Shown piece after piece: positions 9,297 through 16,486 of a DNA stretch of 64,000 nt. Both the position numbers and the translations under genes were made by a program. The notes under the pieces are model-generated. The model saw nothing but the letters and a program-made list of their open reading frames with translations. It was not told the origin of the DNA and did no database searches. How positions within the stretch are numbered: the first letter of the stretch is position 1; each line of letters opens with the position of its first letter. The stretch is taken from the NCBI RefSeq assembly GCF_007992715.1, contig NZ_BKAU01000005.1:558001-622000 (forward strand), given 5' to 3'. The DNA comes from Chitinophaga cymbidii (GTDB taxonomy: Bacteria > Bacteroidota > Bacteroidia > Chitinophagales > Chitinophagaceae).

Positions 9297-10054
9297 GTAT
9301 TATTAAAGCTGCCATTGTTGACGACGAGGTCCGCAACATACATATCCTGCGAAACATTCTTGAAAATTACTGTAAGGATGTAAAGGTGATAGGCGAAGCA
9401 CAAAATATCCATGAGGCTGCGGAAATGATCAAGAATAACCCTATTGATGTACTTTTCCTGGATATTGAAATGCCCCCCCATAACGGTTTTCAGTTACTGG
9501 AAATGTTCCCTGTCCTTAATTTCGAAGTAATTTTCATCACTGCTTTCCAGGAATACGCGCTTCAGGCTATCAAGTTTGCGGCGCTGGACTATTTGCTCAA
9601 ACCGATCAAGGTAAGTGAGGTGGAAGACGCATTGGAAAAAGTGAAGCGCAGCAAAAAAGGCCGGCTCAACGAACTGGCGTCCATTCTGAAAGATTATGTA
9701 AAGAATAATGATAATGCGTTCTCGAAGATCGTGATACCGGTGAATGACGGTTATAACGTCATCGACCTGAAAGATATCATCTATTGCGAGGCATTCGACA
9801 GCTATACGAAGATCCAGCTTATCAACAACGTTTCCCATCTCATCTCCAAATCCCTGAAAGAATATGAGGAAATGCTGTCAGACAAAGGTTTTTACCGCGT
9901 ACACAAATCCTTCCTGATCAATATTCATCATATTGTGAAGATTATCAAAGGGTTAGGTACTGCCGTTATCATGAGCGACCAGAAGAACATCCCCATTTCG
10001 TCCCGCAAAAAAGACGAATTCTTCACCCAGCTGAAAGGTGTGATCAACCTGTAA
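9293..10054 (+). CDS. LytTR-family response regulator
   Basis: A 253-residue response regulator. The receiver domain (residues 1-120) has the acidic pair at Asp10/Asp11, phospho-accepting Asp57 in FLDIEMP, Thr83 and Lys103 in YLLKPI. A LytTR DNA-binding domain fills about 145-250, with the IIYCEAFDSYTKIQL and FYRVHKSFLINIHHI segments typical of this fold. The ATGA overlap with the upstream kinase makes that kinase its obvious phosphodonor. Target genes are not evident; no pair of LytTR direct repeats was identified nearby. A candidate terminator lies about 180 nt downstream. Confidence 0.93.
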   Translation: MSIIKAAIVDDEVRNIHILRNILENYCKDVKVIGEAQNIHEAAEMIKNNPIDVLFLDIEMPPHNGFQLLEMFPVLNFEVIFITAFQEYALQAIKFAALDYLLKPIKVSEVEDALEKVKRSKKGRLNELASILKDYVKNNDNAFSKIVIPVNDGYNVIDLKDIIYCEAFDSYTKIQLINNVSHLISKSLKEYEEMLSDKGFYRVHKSFLINIHHIVKIIKGLGTAVIMSDQKNIPISSRKKDEFFTQLKGVINL

Positions 10055-10229
10055 CCTGTTTTTCCATCCCCTGATTATTATTTCACCGCATCTTTATTGC
10101 CGTTGGCGAGCTATTTCTTGACGTTTACCAAGTGGCAGCGGCGTCATATGCTTTATAGTCCTACTTTTAGTGCAGGGTTTTCATAGGATATATGGTCATT
10201 GTTGTGAGCCTTTACAATAATGGTCATAA

Positions 10230-10258
10230 TAAAGGTCTCCTGTTTGCAGGGGACTTTT
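10230..10258 (+). terminator. Candidate terminator for the LytTR operon
   Basis: The inverted repeat AAAGGTCTCC ... GGGGACTTTT, with one or two G-U/mismatch positions, is followed by TCTATTTTA. It is about 175 nt beyond the stop of the response regulator gene. Confidence 0.5.
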
Positions 10259-10284
10259 CTATTTTACGGCATTCCGTAAAAAGC

Positions 10285-10311
10285 AAGGCCCCCCGAGAAG
10301 CGGGGGGCCTT
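10285..10311 (-). terminator. Rho-independent terminator of htrA
   Basis: A very stable stem of 10-11 bp (AAGGCCCCCC with GGGGGGCCTT, 5-7 nt loop) is followed on the minus strand by GCTTTTTAC. It lies 48 bp after the stop of the protease gene. Confidence 0.85.
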
Positions 10312-10358
10312 CAATCCTAACCTATAAAACCTATATGAAAACACTTATGAATACATGA

Positions 10359-11891
10359 TTAAAATTCGATGCTGTTGCTCAGGTCGATATTGTAATAATA
10401 GATATTGCCATACTCGTCGCCCGGGTAAAAACCCTCCAGTCTTACTTTACTTTTCCCCTGCATCGCTTTTTTGAGGTCGTCCGTTGACGCGATCCGCTGG
10501 TCGTCTACCTTCAGGATCACGAAGGATGATTTCATGCTGGTCTGTTTTTTGATCAGGCCGCTGTTGATGTTGGTCACCACTACGCCGCCTGTGATCCCCA
10601 GCCTTTTTGCATATTCCGCCCGGATCGGGCTTAATTCAGCCCCCAGGTAATCGAGTACGGTTGCCTTTACGATGCCCGTATTCCCGTCGAGGTTCTTCAG
10701 GATCGCACTGGCGGTGTACTCTTTGTTGTTTCGCATGTAGTTAATGCTCACTTTATCACCTGGTTTATATCGGCTGATCTGTTCCATCAGTTCCGGAACT
10801 GATGCGGTAGAGATACCGTTTATTTTTGTGATAATATCACCTTCTTTAATGCCGGCTGTTGCGGCTGCGCCGGTTTCCGGCACGCCCAGCACCTTGATGC
10901 CGCCCATGTCGCGGGTCATTTGCTGCTCACGCAGCTGTGCTTCGGTCATCCTGGACGGGTCCTGGTATTCAATGCCGAGGTAAGCCCTCTGCACGTTGCC
11001 AAACTTCACGATGTCGTTCACCACTTTCTTCACCAGGTTCACCGGGATGGCGTAGGAATAACCTGCGTATGCGCCGGTGGGCGAGGCGATGGCGGCATTG
11101 ATACCGATGAGTTCACCGGCGGTATTGATCAGCGCGCCGCCGCTGTTGCCCTGGTTCACCGCCGCATCCGTCTGAATGAAGGATTCGATGGCGGACCTGC
11201 GCTGGCGGGTGTTGATGCCGATGGCGCGGCTTTTGGCGCTCACGATGCCGGCTGTGACCGTGGTTTCCAGGTTCAGCGGATAACCCACTGCCAGTACCCA
11301 CTGGCCTACCTGTATGTCGTCTGAATCGCCGTACAGGAGATAGGGGAGGCCCGCGGCGTCTATTTTGATCACGGCCAGGTCCGTATTCGGGTCCGTGCCG
11401 ATCACTTTCGCCTTGTATGATTTATTGTTGCTCAGCGTTACGGAGATCTCGTCCGCGTCGTCCACTACGTGATTGTTGGTCACGATAAAACCGTCATCCG
11501 CGATCAGCACTCCGGAGCCGGAAGCCATCTGCCCCGGCACATAATACCGGCGGGAGCCTCCGTCGTCAAAGTCTTCACCGAAAAACTCTTCCAGCAGGCT
11601 TCTGCGCTTCTGGATGTTATTGTTCAGCTGGCGCGGATTGATCTTTGTTTTGATATGCACCACGGCCGGTGTACCTATTTTGGCGGCCTGCTGGAAATCA
11701 GTAGGCGGCGTAAGATTGGTATTGGGCATGGCACCGGGCGTATAGCTGGCATAATTGACAGGGATATCGTCCGACCCGTTCTGGAACAATCCTTCCGGTT
11801 TTGGCTGAAAATATTTGCTGTACACAAATATGCTCGCAAAAGCGGTGGCTGCGCTGATAAGAACGGTGGCCGCAACTTGTTTGAATTTCAT
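10359..11891 (-). CDS. HtrA/DegP-type periplasmic serine protease with two PDZ domains
   Basis: A 510-residue trypsin-like protease that removes or refolds damaged envelope proteins. An N-terminal anchor or signal (VAATVLISAATAFASIFVY) precedes the protease domain. The catalytic triad is complete: His141 in TNNHVV, Asp171 in NTDLAVI and Ser250 in GNSGGAL. A first PDZ domain spans roughly 300-400 (AYLGIEYQD, AGIKEGDIITKINGI), and a second, more divergent one fills the C-terminal 100 residues. The Q-linker between the mature N-terminus and the protease contains the FFGEDFDD loop seen in DegP-like proteins. It is flanked by its own terminator and a candidate promoter, so it is probably monocistronic. 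Confidence 0.94.
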   Translation of the reverse strand: MKFKQVAATVLISAATAFASIFVYSKYFQPKPEGLFQNGSDDIPVNYASYTPGAMPNTNLTPPTDFQQAAKIGTPAVVHIKTKINPRQLNNNIQKRRSLLEEFFGEDFDDGGSRRYYVPGQMASGSGVLIADDGFIVTNNHVVDDADEISVTLSNNKSYKAKVIGTDPNTDLAVIKIDAAGLPYLLYGDSDDIQVGQWVLAVGYPLNLETTVTAGIVSAKSRAIGINTRQRRSAIESFIQTDAAVNQGNSGGALINTAGELIGINAAIASPTGAYAGYSYAIPVNLVKKVVNDIVKFGNVQRAYLGIEYQDPSRMTEAQLREQQMTRDMGGIKVLGVPETGAAATAGIKEGDIITKINGISTASVPELMEQISRYKPGDKVSINYMRNNKEYTASAILKNLDGNTGIVKATVLDYLGAELSPIRAEYAKRLGITGGVVVTNINSGLIKKQTSMKSSFVILKVDDQRIASTDDLKKAMQGKSKVRLEGFYPGDEYGNIYYYNIDLSNSIEF

Positions 11892-12247
11892 ATTTGCTAA
11901 TTGGTTTTAAAAGGGTCAAAAAAGTAAAAATATCCTCAGCCTTTATACATCAATTTATGTGCCTTTGCTTACAAATGTAACGCAGAAATGCTGGTGTGCG
12001 TTGCAACACCTATGTATTTAACAGATTTTTAGGCCATTCGTTAAAGGCTCCTTAAATAAACGGAGGGGGCACTGCCAAAAGTATGGCGGGCGCCTGTCAG
12101 GATAACAAACCGGGATGTCATTTTGTTAGCGGGCGGGTGGCGGCTGCGGTGGCACGAGCAGCCGGCGGCGCCAGCGTTCAGTGAAAGCGGCGGAAGTGTG
12201 CAGGCATCAAGCGCAAACGCACGTCCGGGCTGTTACGGCAACTGCCA
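11892..12247. other. Intergenic region upstream of htrA
   Basis: This 356-bp gap separates htrA from the end of the acyl-CoA reductase gene. The left 120 bases are AT-rich and contain the candidate htrA promoter. The right part (about 12120-12247) is distinctly GC-rich and has no T-tract terminator and no credible gene. I see nothing else that I can name in it. Confidence 0.5.
11972..12006 (-). promoter_or_regulatory. Candidate promoter for htrA
   Basis: On the minus strand TACATTTG (11979-11972) matches TAnnTTTG, and a TTG lies at 12006-12004 with a 24-bp spacer, slightly long for the class. The predicted leader is about 75 nt. Confidence 0.42.
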
Positions 12248-13261
12248 TCACAGCGATTGCAGGAAAGCCACGGTGTCCACACCATCCGCGTAATCATTCA
12301 ACGCAGGCTGCTGGGCCTGGCCGAAGGGAACGTTCCCTTTTCCCACGAGGCATTGCAGGTCCGGGTGCTGCTTCAGCTCTGCTTCCAGCATGGCCCTTTC
12401 CTGGTAAAACCCGTAGTGCAGCACGCTGAGCGGGGAGAAGAGGGATTCGCTTTCGTGCAGCAGCACGCTGTCGTTCGTTTGATACGGCGAGAGGTTCAGG
12501 AGGTAAAGGGCGAGATTATAATCGTAGTTGTTTTTGTATTTGTGATGATCGGCGAGCCGGGCGTACTTTTTCAGCGCGGCGAGCAGCGGGTTGAAATCAT
12601 AGCCTTCCGGCACAAATACTTTGGTCACATTCCGGCAGCCCAGCCCGAAGTACAGCATCACATCGTCAGCGAGGGCTTCCAGCTCCGCGGGCGTTTCCTC
12701 ACCGGTGAGCACGGCGGCGGAAGTGCGGTTGCGGCGGATGATATGGGGATATTTCGAGAAATAGTAGTTGAAATAGCGCGCGGAGTTGTTGCTGCCCGTG
12801 GCGATGTAGGCGTCGCAATCTTTCAGGATGTCCTGCACGGTTGTTGAACTGCCGCCGGGATACCATTCTTCGAGCTTTGCGAGCAAATGCGGGAGCAGGA
12901 TGTTGTCTTTGGAGGACAGCTTGAGGCGGATGTCGTGCCCGCTGAGGTAGCCCGTCATCCAGTCATGAAACCCCACCAGCGGAATGTTGCCCGCCGCCAC
13001 GATGCCCACTTTCTTTGGCGCGGAGGGCTGGCCGAAACCGGGGTATCCCGCCAGCCAGGCGTTCAGCGCGTCCTTTTGCAGAAACTGCCCGCTGATGCCA
13101 CGGATCGCCAGGTCCGTAAATTCCGGGGTGAACCAGCCGTTATGCCGGTAAGCCTGTTCCTTCACCGCCTGCAGGCCGTCACGCTCTGCTGCCGTTCCCT
13201 GGCCGTTCAGATAAGCCCCCAGGCGCTCCAGTGCTGCTATTTTGTGTGATAAATCCATCAT
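12248..13261 (-). CDS. LuxC-family acyl-CoA reductase
   Basis: A 337-residue member of the LuxC acyl-CoA reductase family, which reduces acyl-CoA or acyl-enzyme thioesters to aldehydes with NADPH. The nucleotide-binding region is around KVGIVAAGNIPLVGFHDWM (84-102), and the catalytic cysteine is Cys209 in YFGLGCRNVTKVFVP, the family's signature. It is shorter than luminescence LuxC (about 480 residues), but this length is usual in Bacteroidota. No luxD, luxE or luxAB is nearby. It faces away from a ferredoxin gene, with overlapping candidate promoters between them, so the two may act in one redox step. The substrate is unknown. Confidence 0.85.
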   Translation of the reverse strand: MMDLSHKIAALERLGAYLNGQGTAAERDGLQAVKEQAYRHNGWFTPEFTDLAIRGISGQFLQKDALNAWLAGYPGFGQPSAPKKVGIVAAGNIPLVGFHDWMTGYLSGHDIRLKLSSKDNILLPHLLAKLEEWYPGGSSTTVQDILKDCDAYIATGSNNSARYFNYYFSKYPHIIRRNRTSAAVLTGEETPAELEALADDVMLYFGLGCRNVTKVFVPEGYDFNPLLAALKKYARLADHHKYKNNYDYNLALYLLNLSPYQTNDSVLLHESESLFSPLSVLHYGFYQERAMLEAELKQHPDLQCLVGKGNVPFGQAQQPALNDYADGVDTVAFLQSL

Positions 13262-13274
13262 TTCCCCGAAATAC

Positions 13275-13305
13275 TTGAGATTGAGTTGAAGATATTTTAT
13301 TTTTG
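13275..13305 (+). promoter_or_regulatory. Candidate promoter for the ferredoxin gene
   Basis: TATTTTTG at 13298-13305 matches the -7 box TAnnTTTG, with TTG at 13275-13277 and a 20-bp spacer. The start codon lies 43 nt further on. Confidence 0.6.
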
Positions 13306-13308
13306 AGG

Positions 13309-13337
13309 CAAAATTAATGGCTTACATCCTAAACAAA
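13309..13337 (-). promoter_or_regulatory. Candidate promoter for the acyl-CoA reductase gene
   Basis: On the minus strand TAATTTTG (13316-13309) has a TTTG at 13337-13334 with a 17-bp spacer. Its -7 box is three bases from that of the ferredoxin promoter, so the two polymerase footprints would overlap. Confidence 0.55.
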
Positions 13338-13348
13338 AAGTTTACATC

Positions 13349-13696
13349 ATGGCAATTAAGATAACAGACGAATGTATTAACTGCGGGGCCTGTGAACCGG
13401 AATGCCCGAACAATGCCATTTACGAAGGTGGTGTGGAATGGGCATTGGCGGATGGTACAACGGTAAAAGGAAGCTATACGCTGATGGACGGCACCGAAAT
13501 GGACGCCGACCAGCGTAACGCCCCGGTGAGTGTAGATACTTATTATATCGTTCCCAATAAATGTACAGAGTGCCAGGGCTTCCATGAAGAGCCCCAGTGT
13601 GCGGCGGTTTGCCCGGTAGATTGCTGCGTGCCCGACGAAATGTACCAGGAAACGGTGGACGAGCTGATGGAAAAGAAAGCCCGTCTCCATATTTAA
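13349..13696 (+). CDS. Two-cluster (8Fe) ferredoxin, Allochromatium type
   Basis: A 115-residue soluble electron carrier with two 4Fe-4S clusters. The first motif is Cys9, Cys12, Cys15 and Cys19 (CxxCxxCxxxC). The second is Cys72, Cys75, Cys84 and Cys88, with eight residues between the second and third cysteines, the insertion that defines Allochromatium-type ferredoxins, which usually have low redox potentials. About 45 residues separate the motifs. It is divergent from the acyl-CoA reductase gene, and a strong terminator follows it, so it is expressed alone. Confidence 0.93.
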   Translation: MAIKITDECINCGACEPECPNNAIYEGGVEWALADGTTVKGSYTLMDGTEMDADQRNAPVSVDTYYIVPNKCTECQGFHEEPQCAAVCPVDCCVPDEMYQETVDELMEKKARLHI

Positions 13697-13724
13697 TACA
13701 AGGGAAACAGAAAAAATTCAGCGA

Positions 13725-13758
13725 AAAGGAAGGTCCGGCATCACGCAGACCTTCCTTT
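13725..13758 (+). terminator. Rho-independent terminator of the ferredoxin gene
   Basis: An 11-bp or longer stem (AAAGGAAGGTC with GACCTTCCTTT, 12-nt loop) is followed by TTGATTTTTTATTTTT. Confidence 0.9.
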
Positions 13759-13798
13759 TTGATTTTTTATTTTTAATTTCCGCGATATTTAACCGATT

Positions 13799-14785
13799 AT
13801 GACTAAAAATATTGCCCTGGTAGCTGGCGGATATTCCGGAGAATATGTGATCTCCGTGCAAAGCGCCGCCGTTATTGAGAAAAACATCGATCCGGCGCTG
13901 TATACCGTGTACAGGATCGTGATCACAAAAGAAGGATGGCGCCACACAGCGGCGGATGGCGGCGTGTATGAAGTGGACAAGAACGATTTCAGCCTGACCA
14001 TCGGCGGAAAACATATTTCCTTTGACGCGGTCTTCATCGGCATTCATGGCACGCCGGGGGAAGACGGGCGCCTGCAGGGCTATTTCGAAATGCTGGGCAT
14101 CCCTTATACGAGCTGCGGCATGGTTGCCTCCGCCCTTACCTTCAACAAAAGCTATTGCAACAAAGTGGTGGCCGCGCTGGACGTGGTGAAAGTATCGCGC
14201 TCCATCCACATCTTCCGCAACAAGCCTTATGACGCCGCGGCCATCCTGCAGCAACTGCGCCTGCCGGTATTCGTAAAGCCGGCGGAAGGCGGCAGCAGCA
14301 TCGGCATGAGCAAGGTGAGCAAGGCGGAAGAGCTGGAAGCCGCGATTGAAAAGGCTTTTAAGGAAGACAGCCAGGTGCTCATAGAGGAGTTCATTAAAGG
14401 CACCGAAGTAACCTGCGGCCTGTTCTTCGCCAAAGGTGAGCTGCATGTACTGCCGCTGACGGAGATCCGCAGCACGAAGGACTTCTTCGACTACGAAGCC
14501 AAATACACACCGGGCATCACCAACGAAGTAACGCCCGCCGAGATACCGGAAGCCGCCGCGGAACATATCCGCACCGCCGCGAAGGAACTGTACCACCGCC
14601 TGAACTGCCGCGGCATTGTGCGGGCGGACTTCATCCTCGAAGAAGGCACCGGCCAGGTATACTTCCTGGAAATAAACACGATGCCGGGACAGAGCGAGAA
14701 CAGCCTGGTACCGCAACAGGTAAGGGCCGCAGGCATGACGCTGCAGGCATTTTACGGCATGCTTATTGAAGAATGCCTGACCTGA
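13799..14785 (+). CDS. ddl: D-alanine--D-alanine ligase
   Basis: A 328-residue ATP-grasp enzyme that makes the D-Ala-D-Ala dipeptide of peptidoglycan precursors. The N-terminal substrate domain shows VAGGYSGEYVIS, FIGIHGTPGEDGRLQG and the YTSCGMVASALTFNK segment of Ddl. The ATP-grasp part has LPVFVKPAEGGSSIGMSKV, the lid EEFIKGTEVTCGLF, and the magnesium-binding ADFILEEG ... YFLEINTMPG near the C-terminus. It is followed after 26 bp by a PASTA-domain gene, a linkage that fits peptidoglycan work. Confidence 0.95.
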   Translation: MTKNIALVAGGYSGEYVISVQSAAVIEKNIDPALYTVYRIVITKEGWRHTAADGGVYEVDKNDFSLTIGGKHISFDAVFIGIHGTPGEDGRLQGYFEMLGIPYTSCGMVASALTFNKSYCNKVVAALDVVKVSRSIHIFRNKPYDAAAILQQLRLPVFVKPAEGGSSIGMSKVSKAEELEAAIEKAFKEDSQVLIEEFIKGTEVTCGLFFAKGELHVLPLTEIRSTKDFFDYEAKYTPGITNEVTPAEIPEAAAEHIRTAAKELYHRLNCRGIVRADFILEEGTGQVYFLEINTMPGQSENSLVPQQVRAAGMTLQAFYGMLIEECLT

Positions 14786-14811
14786 TTTTCCTTATACACA
14801 AATAGGCTTCA

Positions 14812-15639
14812 ATGAAATTATTCGACAACATCACTAAACGTTCTTTCGGCTATAACATACTGGTAATCTTAGGATTAATGGTTGTGTTAGGCTTCATCTT
14901 CTTTTTCTCCCTGAGCTTTCTCACCCGCCACGGCGAAGTGGTGACGGTGCCGGACATCCGGGGTAAATCTATCGAACAGGCTACCGCTGCCCTGGAAAAA
15001 CTGGGCTTTGAAGTAGAAGTGCGCGATTCTGTTTACATAGACACCCTGCAGGCGCTGCTCGTATATGAGCAAACGCCGGAACGCGGCGATGTGGTAAAAG
15101 TGAACCGTACCATTTACCTGACCGTAAACAAAGTAATTCCACCGATGGTGCCGATGCCCGATCTCGAAGGGCTGACTTTCCGCAGCGCGGAGATGACGCT
15201 GAAAGCGCGCCGCCTGAATGTCGGGGATACGATCTATAAGCCGGACTTCGCTACCAATACCGTTTTACAGCAACTGCTCAACGGCAAGCCCATCAAGCCG
15301 GGCAAGGAAATACCCGAAGGCAGCAATATCACGCTGGTGCTGAGCAGCGGAACCGGCAGCATGGAAAACCCGGTACCGGAGATCGTGGGGCTGACTTACA
15401 TGGAGGCCCGCGAAGTGCTCGCGGCCAGCAACCTCAACGTGGGCATCGTGCTGTTCGATGGCGGCGTGACGGACACTTTGGGCGCATTTGTATTTAAACA
15501 GCTGCCCGCCCGCAGAAACGAGCTGGGTGAGCTGAACCTTATCCGTGCGGGAGAAAGCGTAGACCTCTGGCTGTCATCCAACCGCCCGGTGAGGGACAGC
15601 CTGCTGCCGCCGCAACAGATACCTGCGCCGCAAGAGTAA
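14812..15639 (+). CDS. Membrane-anchored PASTA-domain protein (three PASTA domains, no kinase)
   Basis: A 275-residue protein with a short cytoplasmic N-terminus, one membrane helix (NILVILGLMVVLGFIFFFSLSFL) and three extracytoplasmic PASTA domains at about 42-110, 115-187 and 190-258. Each opens with a VPDIRGK / MPDLEGL / VPEIVGL type start. PASTA domains in penicillin-binding proteins and Ser/Thr kinases bind muropeptides or beta-lactams; here no catalytic domain is attached. Ddl is directly upstream and a rhodanese downstream. A role in sensing or scaffolding cell-wall synthesis is inference. Confidence 0.88.
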   Translation: MKLFDNITKRSFGYNILVILGLMVVLGFIFFFSLSFLTRHGEVVTVPDIRGKSIEQATAALEKLGFEVEVRDSVYIDTLQALLVYEQTPERGDVVKVNRTIYLTVNKVIPPMVPMPDLEGLTFRSAEMTLKARRLNVGDTIYKPDFATNTVLQQLLNGKPIKPGKEIPEGSNITLVLSSGTGSMENPVPEIVGLTYMEAREVLAASNLNVGIVLFDGGVTDTLGAFVFKQLPARRNELGELNLIRAGESVDLWLSSNRPVRDSLLPPQQIPAPQE

Positions 15640-15673
15640 TATCTTTCATAACTTTACCAAAAATCAAACTACC

Positions 15674-15982
15674 ATGGAAATAATAACCGCGGAAGAGCTG
15701 AAGCAACGCCTGGATAACGGCGAACAACTCCATATCGTAGACGTTCGCGAGCCGCATGAAAGAGAAGAATTCAATATCGGCGGCATTCACGTGCCGCTCG
15801 GAGATATCAGGGCCATGATGGTGGACGAGCTGGAACCGTTTAAAGACGAGGAACTGATCGTTTACTGCAAAAGCGGCAACCGGAGCGGACAGGCTTGCAT
15901 GCTGCTGGAAACCATGGGTTTTTCCAACACGAAGAACCTGGAAGGCGGCATGATGAACTGGAGAACGAAGTTTGCGCAATAA
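15674..15982 (+). CDS. Single-domain rhodanese (sulfurtransferase)
   Basis: A 102-residue cytoplasmic rhodanese. The domain starts with LHIVDVREPHEREEFNIGGI and holds the active-site Cys65 in VYCKSGNRSGQA, a six-residue loop typical of sulfurtransferases such as GlpE. It could carry persulfide sulfur to an acceptor; the acceptor is unknown. It is the last gene of the ddl-PASTA-rhodanese run (34-bp gap) and is followed by a strong terminator. Confidence 0.9.
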   Translation: MEIITAEELKQRLDNGEQLHIVDVREPHEREEFNIGGIHVPLGDIRAMMVDELEPFKDEELIVYCKSGNRSGQACMLLETMGFSNTKNLEGGMMNWRTKFAQ

Positions 15983-16003
15983 AGGCGCATGCATGATATG
16001 CTG

Positions 16004-16032
16004 AAGGCCGCTCCGATGGGGCGGCCTTTTTT
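16004..16032 (+). terminator. Rho-independent terminator after the rhodanese gene
   Basis: An 11-bp stem (16004-16014 with 16018-16028; loop GAT, one G-U pair) runs directly into TTTTTTATTC. Confidence 0.9.
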
Positions 16033-16065
16033 ATTCGCTATCGCCAGGCCCTTTGGGAAACCGCG

Positions 16066-16467
16066 TCAAACCTGTTTCACCACGCCCGGCACCACCGCTG
16101 TGGCTTCGATCTCCACCAGCAGGTCCGGCCCTATCAGCCTGCTGACCTCCACCATGGTAGTGGCCGGCCGGATGCCGTGAAAGAACTCTCCGTGCGCGCG
16201 GCCGATCTCTTCCCATTTTGAAATATCAGTGACGAACATGCGCGTGCGCACCACATCGTGCAGCGATGCGCCGGCCTTCACCAAAGCGGCCTCTATCTTC
16301 GCAAGCGCATGTTTCGTTTGCTCGTATGCGTTATTGATGCCGATCACTTTTTCCCCATCCACCGAAACGGTGCCGGAAACTTCCACAATATTACCGATCC
16401 TCACTGCGCGGGAGTATCCCACCTTGGCCTCCCAGGGGGCGCCGGAGCTGATATTGAGACGTTGCAT
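16066..16467 (-). CDS. RidA/YjgF-family protein
   Basis: A 133-residue member of the RidA (YjgF/YER057c/UK114) family. Members hydrolyse reactive enamine/imine intermediates from PLP enzymes, or are recruited into amine-metabolism clusters. Visible family features are GNIVEVSGTV, VVRTRMFVTDIS with the substrate-binding Arg, ATTMVEV and the closing LVEIEATAVVP. It lies 19 bp downstream of the apparent circularly permuted ATP-grasp gene on the same strand, the last gene of the amidoligase cluster. A housekeeping role for an unstable amine intermediate of that pathway is possible. Confidence 0.9.
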   Translation of the reverse strand: MQRLNISSGAPWEAKVGYSRAVRIGNIVEVSGTVSVDGEKVIGINNAYEQTKHALAKIEAALVKAGASLHDVVRTRMFVTDISKWEEIGRAHGEFFHGIRPATTMVEVSRLIGPDLLVEIEATAVVPGVVKQV

Positions 16468-16486
16468 ATCTGAAGTTTATAGGTTG

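Larger units (their letters stand above)
10055..10358. other. Convergent intergenic region with two terminators
   Basis: This 304-bp gap lies between two convergent genes. It holds a plus-strand and a minus-strand terminator (listed separately), plus an 8-bp inverted repeat (10262-10269 with 10274-10281) between them. ATGGTCAT occurs twice, around 10191 and 10220. No open frame of note was seen. Confidence 0.6.

Noticed and set aside
12120..12247. Small gene in the GC-rich part of the gap before htrA
   Set aside because: The only open frame (12181-12429, plus) overlaps the acyl-CoA reductase gene end and has no recognisable protein features.
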